Below, piece after piece: positions 36,194-47,219 of a DNA stretch of 64,000 nucleotides. The DNA lies in assembly GCF_003346775.1 (NCBI RefSeq), contig NZ_CP031219.1, positions 806,001 to 870,000 of the forward strand, written 5' to 3'. The stretch's first letter is position 1. Each line of letters starts with the position of its first letter. Under the pieces are notes generated by a model, which worked only from the letters and a program-made list of their open reading frames with translations, searched no databases and was not told where the DNA came from. Both the position numbers and the translations under genes were made by a program. The DNA is from Malaciobacter mytili LMG 24559 (GTDB taxonomy: Bacteria > Campylobacterota > Campylobacteria > Campylobacterales > Arcobacteraceae).

Positions 36194-37363
36194 TTGAAAA
36201 TAGCAATAGCTGGCACAGGATATGTGGGATTATCAAATGGAGTTTTATTAGCTCAACATAATGAAGTTGTAGCTTTAGATATAGTTGAGAAAAAAGTTGA
36301 AATGTTAAATAATAAAATATCTCCAATTGAAGACAAAGAAATAGAAGATTTTTTAAAAAATCAAAAATTAAATTTTAGAGCGACTTTAGATAAAAAAGAG
36401 GCTTATAAAGATGCAGATTTTGTTATTATTTCAACTCCAACTGATTATGATCCTGAAACAAACTACTTTAATACAAAAAGTGTAGAAGCTGTAATAAGTG
36501 ATGTGTTAGAAGTAAATAGCGAAGCTATAATGGTTATAAAATCAACTATTCCAGTGGGTTATACAAATAGTGTAAAAGAAAAATTTAATTGTAAAAATAT
36601 TATTTTTAGTCCTGAATTTCTAAGAGAAGGAAAAGCCTTATATGATAATTTATATCCAAGTAGGATTATCGTTGGTGAAAAAAGTAAAAGAGCTGAGGTT
36701 TTTGCAAAGCTTTTAGCTCAAGGTGCTATTAAAAAAGATATTCCTATGTTATTTACAAACTCAACTGAAGCAGAAGCTGTAAAACTGTTTTCAAATACTT
36801 ATTTAGCAATGAGAGTTGCTTATTTTAATGAATTGGACTCTTATGCACAAACTCATAATCTTGATACAAAAGAGATAATACAAGGAGTAGGATTAGACCC
36901 TAGAATTGGAAGTCATTATAATAATCCTAGTTTTGGTTATGGAGGGTATTGTTTACCAAAAGATACAAAACAATTAAGAGCAAATTATCAAGATGTTCCA
37001 AATAATCTAATAAGTGCTATTGTAGAAGCAAATAGTACAAGAAAAGATTTTATAGCTGATAGTATTATTGCAAAAAAACCTAAAATTGTAGGTGTTTATA
37101 GACTTGTGATGAAAGAGGGAAGTGATAACTTTAGAGCAAGTGCTATTCAAGGAATTATGAAAAGAATAAAAGCAAAAGGTATAGAAGTAGTAGTTTATGA
37201 ACCAGTGCTTAAAGAAGATGACTTTTTTAATTCTAAGGTAATAAAAGATATAAAAGAATTTAAAGCTATAAGTGATGTAATTGTAGCAAATAGAATCTCA
37301 GATGAAATAAAAGATGTTGAAGAAAAAATCTATACAAGAGATATTTTTAATTCTGACAGTTAA
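36194..37363 (+). CDS. ugd: UDP-glucose 6-dehydrogenase
   Basis: Oxidises UDP-glucose to UDP-glucuronate using two NAD+. It starts at TTG five bases after AAGGAG. 389 residues with the Rossmann loop [12 protein letters not shown], the [10 protein letters not shown] motif and the catalytic Cys253 in [12 protein letters not shown]. Its product is the substrate of the 4-epimerase encoded next. A strong terminator follows. Confidence 0.95.
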   Translation: MKIAIAGTGYVGLSNGVLLAQHNEVVALDIVEKKVEMLNNKISPIEDKEIEDFLKNQKLNFRATLDKKEAYKDADFVIISTPTDYDPETNYFNTKSVEAVISDVLEVNSEAIMVIKSTIPVGYTNSVKEKFNCKNIIFSPEFLREGKALYDNLYPSRIIVGEKSKRAEVFAKLLAQGAIKKDIPMLFTNSTEAEAVKLFSNTYLAMRVAYFNELDSYAQTHNLDTKEIIQGVGLDPRIGSHYNNPSFGYGGYCLPKDTKQLRANYQDVPNNLISAIVEANSTRKDFIADSIIAKKPKIVGVYRLVMKEGSDNFRASAIQGIMKRIKAKGIEVVVYEPVLKEDDFFNSKVIKDIKEFKAISDVIVANRISDEIKDVEEKIYTRDIFNSDS

Positions 37364-37394
37364 AATCTAGTTAAACATTTTAACTAGATTTTTT
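37362..37394 (+). terminator. Rho-independent terminator after ugd
   Basis: A perfect 14-base-pair stem (AAAATCTAGTTAAA with its complement), 3-base loop, and a run of T that continues beyond the stem. It overlaps the ugd stop codon and separates galU-pgi-ugd from the following operon. Confidence 0.8.
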
Positions 37395-37494
37395 AAGAAA
37401 AAACCCTTAAAATATATGATAGATATTAACTTCTTCTAAAAATGAAGTTCTAAAATGGTCACTTAATTTAACTAAATTTAAAACAAACTTTTAA

Positions 37495-37500
37495 TATAAT
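37495..37500 (+). promoter_or_regulatory. -10 box for the polysaccharide operon
   Basis: TATAAT 27 bases before the TTG start at 37527; predicted start near 37507. It probably drives the whole left arm up to the polymerase gene, because no long gap follows. Confidence 0.55.
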
Positions 37501-37526
37501 ATTGTTTATTTTATAGAAGGAAAGTT

Positions 37527-38585
37527 TTGAAAATACTTATTACGGGAACAGCTGGATTTATAGGTAGCCATTTAGCTATAAAACTTCTTGAAAGAGGAGA
37601 TGAAGTAGTAGGTCTTGATAATATAAATGACTATTATGATGTAAACCTAAAATATGCTAGATTAAATGAACTTGGCATAAAAAAAGAAGAGATTGATTAC
37701 AATAAACAAATAATAAGTAGTAAGTATAAAAAACATAAATTTATAAAACTTAATTTGGAAGATAAAGAAAATTTATTTAAACTTTTTGAAACTGAGAAAT
37801 TTGATGCTGTTTGTAATTTAGCAGCACAAGCTGGAGTTAGGTACTCTTTAACAAATCCTGATGCATATATTCAATCAAATATTGTTGGATTTTTAAATAT
37901 TTTAGAGGCTTGTAGAACTTTTAATGTTAAGAATTTATCTTATGCTTCAAGTTCATCTGTATATGGACTAAATAAATCACAACCTTTTAAAACTACAGAT
38001 AATGTATCTCATCCAATTTCACTTTATGCATCAACTAAAAAATCAAATGAACTTATGGCACATACTTATAGTCATCTTTTTGGTATTTCTACAACAGGTT
38101 TAAGATTTTTTACAGTTTATGGACCTTGGGGAAGACCAGATATGGCACCTATGCTTTTTACAGATGCAATTACAAAAAATAGACCTATAAAAGTATTTAA
38201 CCATGGAAATATGAGTAGAGATTTTACTTATATTGATGATATAGTTGAAGGTATTGTAAAAGTTATTGCTAATCCTGCAAAAGCATCAGAAAAGTTTGAT
38301 GCAAATAATCCTAATACCTCTATATCAACTGCACCATATAGAATTTATAATATAGGTAATAATTCGCCTATTAAACTTATGGATTTTATAAGTACTTTAG
38401 AAAAAGAAATAGGAAAAGATGCCACAAAAGAGTTTTTACCTATGCAAGATGGAGATGTGGAAAGTACATATGCAGATGTTAATGAGTTAATAGAAGATTT
38501 TAATTATAAACCAAATACTACTTTAGATAAAGGTATTAAAGAATTTATTAAGTGGTATAAAGAATTTTATAAAAAGGAAATATAA
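37527..38585 (+). CDS. UDP-glucuronate 4-epimerase
   Basis: NAD-dependent extended SDR that converts UDP-glucuronate to UDP-galacturonate. 352 residues; TTG start after GAAGGAAAG. Motifs: [24 protein letters not shown], the catalytic Tyr-Lys pair in [13 protein letters not shown], and [11 protein letters not shown]. The N-terminal [17 protein letters not shown] is typical of the UDP-glucuronate epimerase branch. It follows ugd functionally, so galacturonate is a likely sugar in the polymer. Confidence 0.87.
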   Translation: MKILITGTAGFIGSHLAIKLLERGDEVVGLDNINDYYDVNLKYARLNELGIKKEEIDYNKQIISSKYKKHKFIKLNLEDKENLFKLFETEKFDAVCNLAAQAGVRYSLTNPDAYIQSNIVGFLNILEACRTFNVKNLSYASSSSVYGLNKSQPFKTTDNVSHPISLYASTKKSNELMAHTYSHLFGISTTGLRFFTVYGPWGRPDMAPMLFTDAITKNRPIKVFNHGNMSRDFTYIDDIVEGIVKVIANPAKASEKFDANNPNTSISTAPYRIYNIGNNSPIKLMDFISTLEKEIGKDATKEFLPMQDGDVESTYADVNELIEDFNYKPNTTLDKGIKEFIKWYKEFYKKEI

Positions 38586-39460
38586 TGAAAGGTATTATTT
38601 TAGCTGGAGGTAGTGGTACTAGACTTTATCCTATAACACGAAGTATAAGTAAGCAACTTCTTCCAATATATGATAAGCCAATGATATATTATCCATTGTC
38701 TGTTCTTATGTTAGCGGGTATTAATGAAATATTGATTATTTCAACTCCTCAAGATATAGATAAATTTAAAGAACTTTTGGGAGATGGAAGCGATTGGGGT
38801 ATAACATTGGAATATAAAATACAACCAAGCCCAGATGGTCTTGCACAAGCATTTATCTTAGGTGAAGAGTTTATAGGTAAAGATAATGTTTGTTTAATTT
38901 TAGGAGATAATATTTTTTATGGGCAAGGCTTTACTCCAATGCTTAAAAATGCAGCTTCTTTAAAAAATGGTGCGGTTGTATTTGGTTATCAAGTAAAAGA
39001 TCCTGAAAGATTTGGTGTAGTTGAATTTGATCAAAATAAAAATGCAATAAGTATAGAAGAAAAACCAATTAATCCAAAATCAAATTTTGCAGTAACTGGT
39101 TTATATTTTTATGATAATGAAGTAATTGAAATTGCTAAAAAAGTAAAGCCTAGCCATAGAGGAGAATTGGAAATTACAAGTGTAAATCAAGAGTATTTAA
39201 AAAAAGGAAAATTAAAAGTAGAACTTCTTGGCCGTGGTTTTGCTTGGTTAGATACTGGAACTCATGATAGCTTAATAGAAGCTGGACAATTTGTACAAAC
39301 AATAGAACACAGGCAGGGTTATAAAATTGCTTGTCTTGAAGAAATAGCATATAGAAATAGTTGGATTAGTAAAGAAAAAATTTTACAAATAGCAAAACCA
39401 TTATCTAAAAATGGTTATGGACAATATCTTTATGATTTAATCAAGGAAGAAAATGTTTAA
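38585..39460 (+). CDS. rfbA: Glucose-1-phosphate thymidylyltransferase
   Basis: Makes dTDP-glucose, the first step of dTDP-6-deoxyhexose synthesis. 291 residues, with [30 protein letters not shown] and [18 protein letters not shown]. Its start overlaps the stop of the epimerase gene by one base (TAATG), and its end overlaps rfbB by eight bases. Confidence 0.96.
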   Translation: MKGIILAGGSGTRLYPITRSISKQLLPIYDKPMIYYPLSVLMLAGINEILIISTPQDIDKFKELLGDGSDWGITLEYKIQPSPDGLAQAFILGEEFIGKDNVCLILGDNIFYGQGFTPMLKNAASLKNGAVVFGYQVKDPERFGVVEFDQNKNAISIEEKPINPKSNFAVTGLYFYDNEVIEIAKKVKPSHRGELEITSVNQEYLKKGKLKVELLGRGFAWLDTGTHDSLIEAGQFVQTIEHRQGYKIACLEEIAYRNSWISKEKILQIAKPLSKNGYGQYLYDLIKEENV

Positions 39461-40490
39461 TAATAAGAATCAAACTATATTAGTTACAGGATGTGCTGGA
39501 TTTATAGGTAGTAATTTTGTACCATATTTTTTAGAAAAATATTCAAACTATAATCTTGTAAATTTAGACCTTTTAACTTATGCAGGTGATTTAAACAATT
39601 TAGTAGAGTGTGAAAATAATCCAAGATACAAATTTATAAAAGGTGATATTTGTAATAGAGAATTATTAGAATTTATATTTAGTGAATATGATATAAAAGG
39701 GGTTATTCACTTTGCAGCAGAATCTCATGTAGATAACTCTATAAAAAATCCAGGAGTATTTATACAAACAAATGTAAATGGGACATATAATCTTGTTGAT
39801 GTAGCTTATAAATATTGGATGGAAAAACCATTTTTATATAAAGAAGAGTATATAAATTGTAGATTTCATCATATTTCTACTGATGAAGTATATGGTACAC
39901 TTGGAGAAACTGGATTATTTACAGAAAAAACTCCATATGCTCCAAATTCTCCTTATAGTGCTAGTAAAGCATCTAGTGATATGATAATTAGAAGTTATGT
40001 TGAAACTTTTGGTATGAATTGTGTGATAACAAATTGTTCAAATAACTATGGTCCTAAACAACATAATGAAAAGTTAATACCAACTATCATAAGAAATGCT
40101 TTAAATGAAAATCCAATTCCAATTTATGGTGATGGCAAAAATATAAGAGATTGGTTGTATGTACTAGATCATTGTAAAGGTATAGATTTAGTTTATCATA
40201 ATGGTAATAAAGGTGAAACATATAATATTGGTGGAAGAAATGAAAGAACAAATTTACAAATAGTAAATACTATTTGTGAGATTTTAGATAAAGAATTTCC
40301 ATCAAAGAATAAATCTTCATATAAAGAGTTAATCACTTTTGTTGAAGATAGAGCAGGACATGATAGAAGATATGCTATTGATGCAACTAAGTTAGAAAGT
40401 GAACTTGGATGGAAAGCTGATGAAAACTTTGATACAGGTATAGTTAAAACAATAGAATGGTATTTGAGCAAATATGGAGTTTGTAAATGA
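39453..40490 (+). CDS. rfbB: dTDP-glucose 4,6-dehydratase
   Basis: Converts dTDP-glucose to dTDP-4-keto-6-deoxyglucose. 345 residues, with [24 protein letters not shown], the dehydratase motif [12 protein letters not shown] and the catalytic [11 protein letters not shown]. Its product is the branch point used by the next three genes. No rmlC or rmlD is present, so rhamnose is not made from this cluster. Confidence 0.96.
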   Translation: MFNNKNQTILVTGCAGFIGSNFVPYFLEKYSNYNLVNLDLLTYAGDLNNLVECENNPRYKFIKGDICNRELLEFIFSEYDIKGVIHFAAESHVDNSIKNPGVFIQTNVNGTYNLVDVAYKYWMEKPFLYKEEYINCRFHHISTDEVYGTLGETGLFTEKTPYAPNSPYSASKASSDMIIRSYVETFGMNCVITNCSNNYGPKQHNEKLIPTIIRNALNENPIPIYGDGKNIRDWLYVLDHCKGIDLVYHNGNKGETYNIGGRNERTNLQIVNTICEILDKEFPSKNKSSYKELITFVEDRAGHDRRYAIDATKLESELGWKADENFDTGIVKTIEWYLSKYGVCK

Positions 40491-40894
40491 CGAGTTATAA
40501 ACTAATAGATTTTAAAACTTTAGGAGATGAAAGAGGATCTTTAATAGCAATAGAAGAAGGTTATAACGCTCCTTTCCAAATAAAAAGGGTTTATTATATT
40601 TTTGATACAAAAAAGGGTATTGAAAGAGGTTTTCATGCTCATATCAATCTTAAACAAATAGCTATAGCTGTAAAAGGTAGTTGTACTTTTGTTCTTGATG
40701 ATGGAAGTTCTAGAGAAGAGATAAAATTAAGCAATCCAAATCAAGGTCTTTTTATTGAAGGTCTTATTTGGAGAGAAATGAAAGATTTTAGTTCAGATTG
40801 TGTTTTAGTGGTATTAGCAAGTGAAAAATATGATGAGCATGACTATATAAGAGATTATGATAGATTTTTAAAAGTAGTAAATAATGATTCATAA
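40487..40894 (+). CDS. fdtA: dTDP-4-keto-6-deoxyglucose 3,4-ketoisomerase (FdtA/QdtA type)
   Basis: This small cupin (135 residues) of the WxcM-like family moves the keto group from C4 to C3. Recognised by [31 protein letters not shown] and [12 protein letters not shown]. FdtA gives the galacto and QdtA the gluco configuration; sequence by eye does not decide which. The ATGA overlap with rfbB and the following acyltransferase and aminotransferase define the Fuc3NAc/Qui3NAc pathway. Confidence 0.85.
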   Translation: MTSYKLIDFKTLGDERGSLIAIEEGYNAPFQIKRVYYIFDTKKGIERGFHAHINLKQIAIAVKGSCTFVLDDGSSREEIKLSNPNQGLFIEGLIWREMKDFSSDCVLVVLASEKYDEHDYIRDYDRFLKVVNNDS

Positions 40895-41393
40895 ATTATC
40901 TGATGTACAATCTTTAAATATTGGAGATAATACTAATATTTGGCAATTTTGTGTAATTTTAAAAAATGCAACTATTGGTCAAAATTGTAATATTAATTCG
41001 CAAGTTTTTATAGAAAATGATGTTTTTATAGGTAACAATGTAACAATTAAAAGTGGTGTTCAAATTTGGGATGGCATTATATTAGAAGATAATGTATTTA
41101 TTGGTCCAAATGTAACTTTTACAAATGATTTCTTACCTAGAAGTAAGCAATATCCAAAAGAGTTTTTAAAAACTATTATAAAAAAATTTGCTTCAATAGG
41201 TGCAAATAGCACTATAGTTGGTGGTGTAACAATAGGTGAATATGCAATGATTGGTGCAGGAAGTGTAGTTACAAAAAATGTGGGAGCTCAGGAACTTTGG
41301 TATGGTAATCCAGCTAAACACAAAGGTTATGTTTGCAAATGTGGACAAAAATCTGATCAAACACTGATTTGTACTCAATGTAAAGGAAAATAG
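40884..41393 (+). CDS. fdtC: dTDP-3-amino sugar N-acetyltransferase (FdtC/QdtC type)
   Basis: This 169-residue left-handed beta-helix acyltransferase has hexapeptide repeats ([40 protein letters not shown]). It should acetylate the 3-amino group of the dTDP-sugar made by the neighbouring aminotransferase. The C-terminus carries a zinc-ribbon-like Cys pattern ([16 protein letters not shown]) seen in several sugar acyltransferases of this type. It overlaps fdtA by 11 bases. Confidence 0.82.
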   Translation: MIHKLSDVQSLNIGDNTNIWQFCVILKNATIGQNCNINSQVFIENDVFIGNNVTIKSGVQIWDGIILEDNVFIGPNVTFTNDFLPRSKQYPKEFLKTIIKKFASIGANSTIVGGVTIGEYAMIGAGSVVTKNVGAQELWYGNPAKHKGYVCKCGQKSDQTLICTQCKGK

Positions 41394-41396
41394 AAA

Positions 41397-42497
41397 ATGA
41401 TTCCATTTTTAGATTTAAAAGGTTTAAATTCTCAATACAAAGAAGAATTAATAGAGGCTTGTATAAAAGTAATAGATAGTGGCTGGTATATTCAAGGTAA
41501 TGAGTGTAAAGAATTTGAAACAGAGTTTGCCAAATATTGTGGAACAAAATATGCAATAGGTGTAGCAAATGGACTTGATGCACTTATTTTAATTTTAAGA
41601 GCATATAAACAATTAGGTATTATAAATGATGGTGATGAAGTAATAGTTCCATCAAATACATATATAGCTTCTATCTTAGCAATTTCACAAAATAATTTAG
41701 TTCCTGTTTTAGTTGAGCCAGATATAAATACATATTTAATTGACCCCTCAAAAATAGAAGAAAAAGTTACTTCAAAAACAAAAGCAATTTTGCCTGTACA
41801 CCTTTATGGACAAACTTGTGAAATGGATAAAATAAATAAAATTGCAAAAAAATATAATCTAAAAGTAATAGAAGATTCAGCACAATCACATGGTGCATAT
41901 TTCAAAGATAAAAGAAGTGGAAATCTAGGTGATGCAAGTGGATTTAGCTTTTATCCAGGTAAAAATCTAGGAGCTTTAGGTGATGGTGGAGCAGTTACGA
42001 CAAATGATGAAGAGTTAGCAAATACTATAAAAGCACTAGGAAACTATGGAAGTCATAAAAAATATGAAAATCTTTACAAAGGTGTAAATAGCAGACTTGA
42101 TGAAATACAAGCCTCAATGCTTAGGGTAAAACTAAAATATCTTGATAATGAAATAGAAAAAAGAAGAGAAATAGCAAACTATTATTTACAAAATATTGAA
42201 AATAGCAATTTGATTTTACCAACTGTTAGAGCTAAAGATAACCATGTTTGGCATTTATTTGTAATAAGAACAAATAAAAGAGATGAATTACAAAATTATT
42301 TAGCTGAAAATGATATTCAAACATTGATTCATTATCCAATACCTCCTCACAAACAAGAAGCTTACAAAGAGTGGAATATAAAAAGTTATGAAATAAGTGA
42401 ACAAATACATAATGAAGTATTAAGTTTACCTATTAGTAGTGTACAGCCATTAGAAGATACTAAAAGAATTATTCAAATAATAAATAATTTTAACTAA
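41397..42497 (+). CDS. fdtB: dTDP-3-keto sugar aminotransferase (FdtB/QdtB type)
   Basis: PLP-dependent DegT/DnrJ/EryC1 aminotransferase, 366 residues. The start [17 protein letters not shown] is typical of the FdtB/QdtB branch. The PLP Lys is in [18 protein letters not shown], and [14 protein letters not shown] holds the cofactor-binding Asp. It adds the 3-amino group before acetylation by the FdtC-type enzyme. The five genes rfbA to fdtB form a complete dTDP-Fuc3NAc or dTDP-Qui3NAc pathway. Confidence 0.88.
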   Translation: MIPFLDLKGLNSQYKEELIEACIKVIDSGWYIQGNECKEFETEFAKYCGTKYAIGVANGLDALILILRAYKQLGIINDGDEVIVPSNTYIASILAISQNNLVPVLVEPDINTYLIDPSKIEEKVTSKTKAILPVHLYGQTCEMDKINKIAKKYNLKVIEDSAQSHGAYFKDKRSGNLGDASGFSFYPGKNLGALGDGGAVTTNDEELANTIKALGNYGSHKKYENLYKGVNSRLDEIQASMLRVKLKYLDNEIEKRREIANYYLQNIENSNLILPTVRAKDNHVWHLFVIRTNKRDELQNYLAENDIQTLIHYPIPPHKQEAYKEWNIKSYEISEQIHNEVLSLPISSVQPLEDTKRIIQIINNFN

Positions 42498-42510
42498 AGT
42501 ATTTAGAGAT

Positions 42511-44037
42511 ATGAGTTTACCAAAAAAGAACATATTAGCTAATTATATTGGTCAAATATATGTAATGGGTCTTAGTATCTTAGTAATGCCTTTATATTTG
42601 CAATATATGGGTGCAGAAGCATATGGGCTAGTAGGTTTTTTTATTTTAATGCAAGTTTTTCTTAATCTACTTGATAGTGGTCTTTCTCCAACTTTAGCTA
42701 GGCAAGTTGCTGAAGCTAGAGGTAATTATAAAAAATTTAGAGATTTTTTTAAACTTTTAAGAAGTGTAGAAATTATATTTTTCATATTATCTATTTTCGT
42801 GATATTTTTAGTTTATTTTACAAGTTATTGGATATCAAAAGAATGGATAAATACAAATTCATTAGAAACTAATACCGTTCAACATTGTATTATCTTAATG
42901 GGAATAATTCTTTCAGTAAGATGGTTTACAACAGTTTATAAAAGTGGAATTAATGGTTTTGAAGACCAAGTATGGTTAAATAAGGTAAATATCTTTATTG
43001 CAACATTAAAATACTTAGGTGCATTAATTCTTTTAATTTTTATATCTCAAGATATTAAAATATTTTTTTATTATCAATTAATAGTTGGAATTATAGAAGT
43101 AATAATTTTAAATTTGAGAATATATAAATTATTACCTATAAATGAAATCAAAAATAATATTTTTAGTTTAAAAATAGATATTCCAACTATAAAAAATATT
43201 TTGCCATTTGCTATGTCTATTGGTTATACGACATTAATATGGACTTTATTAATGCAATTTGATAAACTTATTTTATCAAGTATTTTAGCTCTTGATAAAT
43301 TTGGATATTTTACTATTATTATACTTATTGCTAGTTCTTTAATAACTATTGCAACACCCATATTTCTAGCAATTTCTCCAAAGATGACAATGTTATTGAG
43401 TAGTGATGATAATATTAAAATGCAAGATATATATATAAAGATGACACAATTAGTTACTTGGATAATCTTATCTAGTAGTTTAATAATATGTATATTTTCA
43501 GAGCAAATACTTTATATACTTACTGGAAATATTGAAGCATCAGAATGGGGTAAAAATATTTTAATATTGTATACATTAGGATATACTTTTTTCGTATTTG
43601 GGAGTTTTCAATATTATTTACAAAATTCATTTGGAAATTTAAAGTATTATGTTCGTGGAGCTTCTATGATGGTGATTTTTCAGATTCCTATCATATATTA
43701 TTCTATAATTAAATATGGAGCAATAGGTTCTGGATTTATATGGTTGATTTTTAATTTTTTGTGGTTTGTATGTTTTACATGGTACATTCATAATAAATTT
43801 ATGCCAAATTTTCATTTTAAATGGTTATTAAAAGATATTTTACCTATTTTATTAAGTGTGATATTTTTAGCTTTTTTAGTTTACCAATTAATTGATTTTA
43901 AAATAGATGTATTAACTAATAGATGGATATTAATATTTAAAATTATAACAGTTGGAATATTTTTTTTAATAATAAGTTCTTTAAGTATGGGTATAGTAAG
44001 AGATAAAATAAGAGATTTAAGTAAAATAAAGGAATAA
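42511..44037 (+). CDS. Wzx-type oligosaccharide flippase
   Basis: 508-residue integral membrane protein with about 12-14 hydrophobic helices and the polysaccharide-transporter layout. Near the N-terminus, PKKNILANYIGQIYVMGLSI is followed by PLYLQYMGAEAYGLVGFFI, typical of RfbX/MATE-like flippases. It should move undecaprenyl-diphosphate-linked repeat units to the periplasmic face for polymerisation by the Wzy-like protein four genes on. It starts 13 bases after fdtB. Confidence 0.85.
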   Translation: MSLPKKNILANYIGQIYVMGLSILVMPLYLQYMGAEAYGLVGFFILMQVFLNLLDSGLSPTLARQVAEARGNYKKFRDFFKLLRSVEIIFFILSIFVIFLVYFTSYWISKEWINTNSLETNTVQHCIILMGIILSVRWFTTVYKSGINGFEDQVWLNKVNIFIATLKYLGALILLIFISQDIKIFFYYQLIVGIIEVIILNLRIYKLLPINEIKNNIFSLKIDIPTIKNILPFAMSIGYTTLIWTLLMQFDKLILSSILALDKFGYFTIIILIASSLITIATPIFLAISPKMTMLLSSDDNIKMQDIYIKMTQLVTWIILSSSLIICIFSEQILYILTGNIEASEWGKNILILYTLGYTFFVFGSFQYYLQNSFGNLKYYVRGASMMVIFQIPIIYYSIIKYGAIGSGFIWLIFNFLWFVCFTWYIHNKFMPNFHFKWLLKDILPILLSVIFLAFLVYQLIDFKIDVLTNRWILIFKIITVGIFFLIISSLSMGIVRDKIRDLSKIKE

Positions 44038-44044
44038 ATATAAT

Positions 44045-44890
44045 ATGAGTAAATGTACAATTGTAATAAATACTTGCGATGCTTACAATGATGTGTGGGA
44101 ATTGTTTTTTAAGGCATTTGAAGAATATTGGCCAGATTGTGAATATAATATAGTTTTAAATACAGAAAAAATCAAGTGCAATTTATCGAATGTAACAACA
44201 CATACTTTTAATGAAACATCTACATTAGATAATTGGGGAAAAAGATTTAAACAAACTTTACAGGATATAGATAGTGATTTTGTAATAATGTTATATGATG
44301 ACTTTATTTTAGAAGGAAATGTTAATAAAAATAAAATAAAACAATGTATAAAGTGGTTAGAGGATGAAAAAAATAAAGATATTTGTGCATTTTATTTTAT
44401 TCATAGTCAAAATAAGAATATTGATGATGGCAAATTTGAAGGCTTTGAACGTTTACCCCTTAAAGCTGATTATAAACTTAATTCTGCTCCTGCCATTTGG
44501 AAAAAAGATAAGTTAATAAGTTTTATTGAAGATAATGATTCCCCTTGGGCATGGGAGTATTTTGGTAGTTATCGTACTTATAATAAACAAAGTATTTTTT
44601 ATAGTATAAAAAAAGAGAATGAAGATATATATCCTTACAATTATTCTATGGGAGGGGCGATTTATAGAAGCAAATGGGTGTCTAGTGTTGTTTTGCCTTT
44701 AGTTGACAAATATAAATTAGATTTAGATTTATCAAAAAGAGGATTGACTGATAAAGTAGGAGGAAGTAATAAAAGAACACTTAAATGGAAAATTGATTTT
44801 TTTATAACTGGATATAAAATGATTGGATTAGGTGTTTTTTTATTTGCATATAGAATTATTATTAAGAAAATAGGGGTATTTTTTGGATAA
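44045..44890 (+). CDS. Glycosyltransferase-like protein of unknown specificity
   Basis: 281 residues. The N-terminus (CTIVINTCDAYNDVWELFF) and the acidic motif VIMLYDDFILEGNVN look like a GT-A nucleotide-sugar binding region with a DD pair. Residues about 250-270 form a hydrophobic helix near the C-terminus that could anchor the protein to the membrane. I recognise it only as a type found in polysaccharide clusters, without assigned donor or acceptor. It sits between the flippase and a GT2 gene, whose start overlaps its end by eight bases. Confidence 0.6.
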   Translation: MSKCTIVINTCDAYNDVWELFFKAFEEYWPDCEYNIVLNTEKIKCNLSNVTTHTFNETSTLDNWGKRFKQTLQDIDSDFVIMLYDDFILEGNVNKNKIKQCIKWLEDEKNKDICAFYFIHSQNKNIDDGKFEGFERLPLKADYKLNSAPAIWKKDKLISFIEDNDSPWAWEYFGSYRTYNKQSIFYSIKKENEDIYPYNYSMGGAIYRSKWVSSVVLPLVDKYKLDLDLSKRGLTDKVGGSNKRTLKWKIDFFITGYKMIGLGVFLFAYRIIIKKIGVFFG

Positions 44891-45878
44891 GTTTTCATTT
44901 ATTGTAATTTCATATAATCATGAAAAATATATTTTAGAGCATTTGGAAAGTATAAAATATCAAATAATTAATTTTGGGAAAGATATTTCTTGCAATCTTA
45001 TTATTGCAGATGATGGCTCAAAAGATAAAACAGTGGAATTATCTAAATTTTGGTTAGATAAAAATGCTAATTTATTTAATAAGATAAATGTAATTGCTGA
45101 TGGAGTAAATAGAGGTACTTGTAAAAATCTATCTTTAGCATTAAAATATTTAGAAACAGATAAGTGTAAACTTACTGCAGGTGATGATGTTTATTCATGT
45201 GAAAATTTATTTGTTGAATTTGAAAAAATAAATGATGTTGATATTTTATCGGGATTACCTATTAATTTTATAGATGGCAAGATGATTGATTCAACGTTTG
45301 ATATTTTTAATTTATATGCAACTAATATTATTTATAAAAATTCAAATTATAATGATAGGTTAAAAAGAATTAATTTTTTCAATGCTCCTAGTATTGTTTA
45401 TAATGTTAATGCTTTGAGGAATAATGAAGTAATAAATTTTATGGAAAAATTTTTGGTAACAGAAGATTATCCATTACATATAAAAATGTCAGAAACATAT
45501 TCTCCATTAAAATTTAAACAAATTGATAAGATTTTTATTTATTATAGAAGAACTAATAATTCAACATATATTATAAAAAATGATGTTTTTTCAAATGATA
45601 AAATAGCAATATTTAAATATTTAATTAATAATGAAAAAAGATTTTTAAATAAAATTTTTTTAAAAAATAGATTATTTTGTTTTAATCTTTCAAATAAATA
45701 TTTAAAAAGATTACTAAATTTAAATATCTATATTTACGGAGTTCAAATATTATTCAATTTCTATTCTATTTATAAAAAATTTAAAAGTATAGATATAGAT
45801 TATGATAAATATCAAAAACATTATGATTTACTTTCTTCTAATGCAAGTTTATATTATGAAAAATTTTTAGAAAAATAG
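44883..45878 (+). CDS. Family 2 glycosyltransferase
   Basis: 331 residues from a TTG start within the end of the previous gene. GT-A features: FIVISYNHEKYILEHLESI at the N-terminus, IADDGSKDKTVELSKF and AGDDVYSCENL, which holds the metal-binding acidic motif. The C-terminal third is Lys/Asn/Phe-rich and low in complexity. It should add one sugar to the repeat unit on the cytoplasmic face; donor unknown. Confidence 0.82.
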   Translation: MDKFSFIVISYNHEKYILEHLESIKYQIINFGKDISCNLIIADDGSKDKTVELSKFWLDKNANLFNKINVIADGVNRGTCKNLSLALKYLETDKCKLTAGDDVYSCENLFVEFEKINDVDILSGLPINFIDGKMIDSTFDIFNLYATNIIYKNSNYNDRLKRINFFNAPSIVYNVNALRNNEVINFMEKFLVTEDYPLHIKMSETYSPLKFKQIDKIFIYYRRTNNSTYIIKNDVFSNDKIAIFKYLINNEKRFLNKIFLKNRLFCFNLSNKYLKRLLNLNIYIYGVQILFNFYSIYKKFKSIDIDYDKYQKHYDLLSSNASLYYEKFLEK

Positions 45879-45887
45879 AGCTAACTT

Positions 45888-47219
45888 ATGTTTTTATTGC
45901 CATTAATCTTAATTGAATTTTATCTTTTAATCACTTTGTTAATATTTGCGTTTGGACCAGTAGTATGGGATATAGAAAGTCCTTATAAATTTTGGTTTTT
46001 AATGATTTGTTATCATATTGCCTTTTTAATTGGCTATTTAATGAGCATACAAAAAAATAAAAAATCAGTTCTAATAACTAATGAATTATGTTATTCTAAT
46101 AAATTGAATAATTTTATGCAGAAGTATTTTTGGATTTATTTATTTATAGCTTTTGTTGGTACATTAATTTCTTATAAAAATGCTTGTCATACAAATAGTT
46201 ATATTCCATATAATCTTTTCTTAGATTTTTATTATGGAATTATAAGTCCTGATGCTGTAAGAGATAAATTTTTAAATTCTTTTGATTCTTATCAGTCTAA
46301 TAAAGTTGTTACCATATTTTATTCTTCTATTGCTTTTATTAAATTTAGTTTGATACCTATATTAGTTTTTTTATGGAATAGGTTAAATACTATTCAAAAA
46401 GCTATTGGTCTGTTTATTTCTTTAATACCATTTATGGGTACAGTATCTATTGGTACAAATAAATTAATTTTAGATACACTTGTTATATTTTCTTTATCAT
46501 TATTTATTCATTTATTATCTATAAAAAAAGGAAATAGATTTAAAGAATTAAGTCAAAGAAAGACGATACTTATATTAATAATTTCTTTTACATTATTTTT
46601 TCCTTTTTATTTTAATAAATCAATGTCAGAAAGAAATAGTAATTTTCAGTATATGGAAACTGTAAGTAAAGAAAATGCGATTAAAATTCCTTTTTATTCT
46701 TCTTCTAATAAGTCTGATATAGTATCACCCAAAATAATGGAATTTTATATAAAAGTATCAACCTATTTAACACAAGGATATTACGGAATGTCCTTAGCTT
46801 TAGATGAAAAGTTTGATTCTACTTATGGAATAGGACATTCATATTTTTTATTAGATCAATTTAAATATTTTTTTAACATTGATTTAATAGAACGAACTTA
46901 TCAATTTAAAGTTCATGATGAATGGGATAGATTAGTTCAATGGCATTCTTTTTATAGTCAAGTTGCAAATGATGTTGGTTTTTATGGATTAATATTTATA
47001 ATGTTTATTTTAGGGTATTTATTAAGTTCAATATATATTTCAGCTATAAGAGATAATAACATAATAGCAAAAACTCTTTTACCTTTATTTGCTATTATGT
47101 TTATATATATGCCCGCAAATAACCAAATTTTTAATTTTATGGAAACAATGTTTTCATTTTGGGTATTACTATTTTTATGGTTATTATCTAAAAGGTTTGA
47201 AAAAAGAGAAGTTTGCTAA
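45888..47219 (+). CDS. Wzy-like O-antigen/oligosaccharide polymerase
   Basis: 443-residue membrane protein with about 10-12 hydrophobic segments and one large periplasmic-type loop (about residues 245-350), the layout of Wzy polymerases. It begins FLLPLILIEFYLLITLLIFAF. Wzy sequences are poorly conserved, so the call rests on topology and on its place beside a Wzx flippase and glycosyltransferases. Its last 36 bases overlap the end of the convergent HAD phosphatase gene. Confidence 0.72.
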   Translation: MFLLPLILIEFYLLITLLIFAFGPVVWDIESPYKFWFLMICYHIAFLIGYLMSIQKNKKSVLITNELCYSNKLNNFMQKYFWIYLFIAFVGTLISYKNACHTNSYIPYNLFLDFYYGIISPDAVRDKFLNSFDSYQSNKVVTIFYSSIAFIKFSLIPILVFLWNRLNTIQKAIGLFISLIPFMGTVSIGTNKLILDTLVIFSLSLFIHLLSIKKGNRFKELSQRKTILILIISFTLFFPFYFNKSMSERNSNFQYMETVSKENAIKIPFYSSSNKSDIVSPKIMEFYIKVSTYLTQGYYGMSLALDEKFDSTYGIGHSYFLLDQFKYFFNIDLIERTYQFKVHDEWDRLVQWHSFYSQVANDVGFYGLIFIMFILGYLLSSIYISAIRDNNIIAKTLLPLFAIMFIYMPANNQIFNFMETMFSFWVLLFLWLLSKRFEKREVC

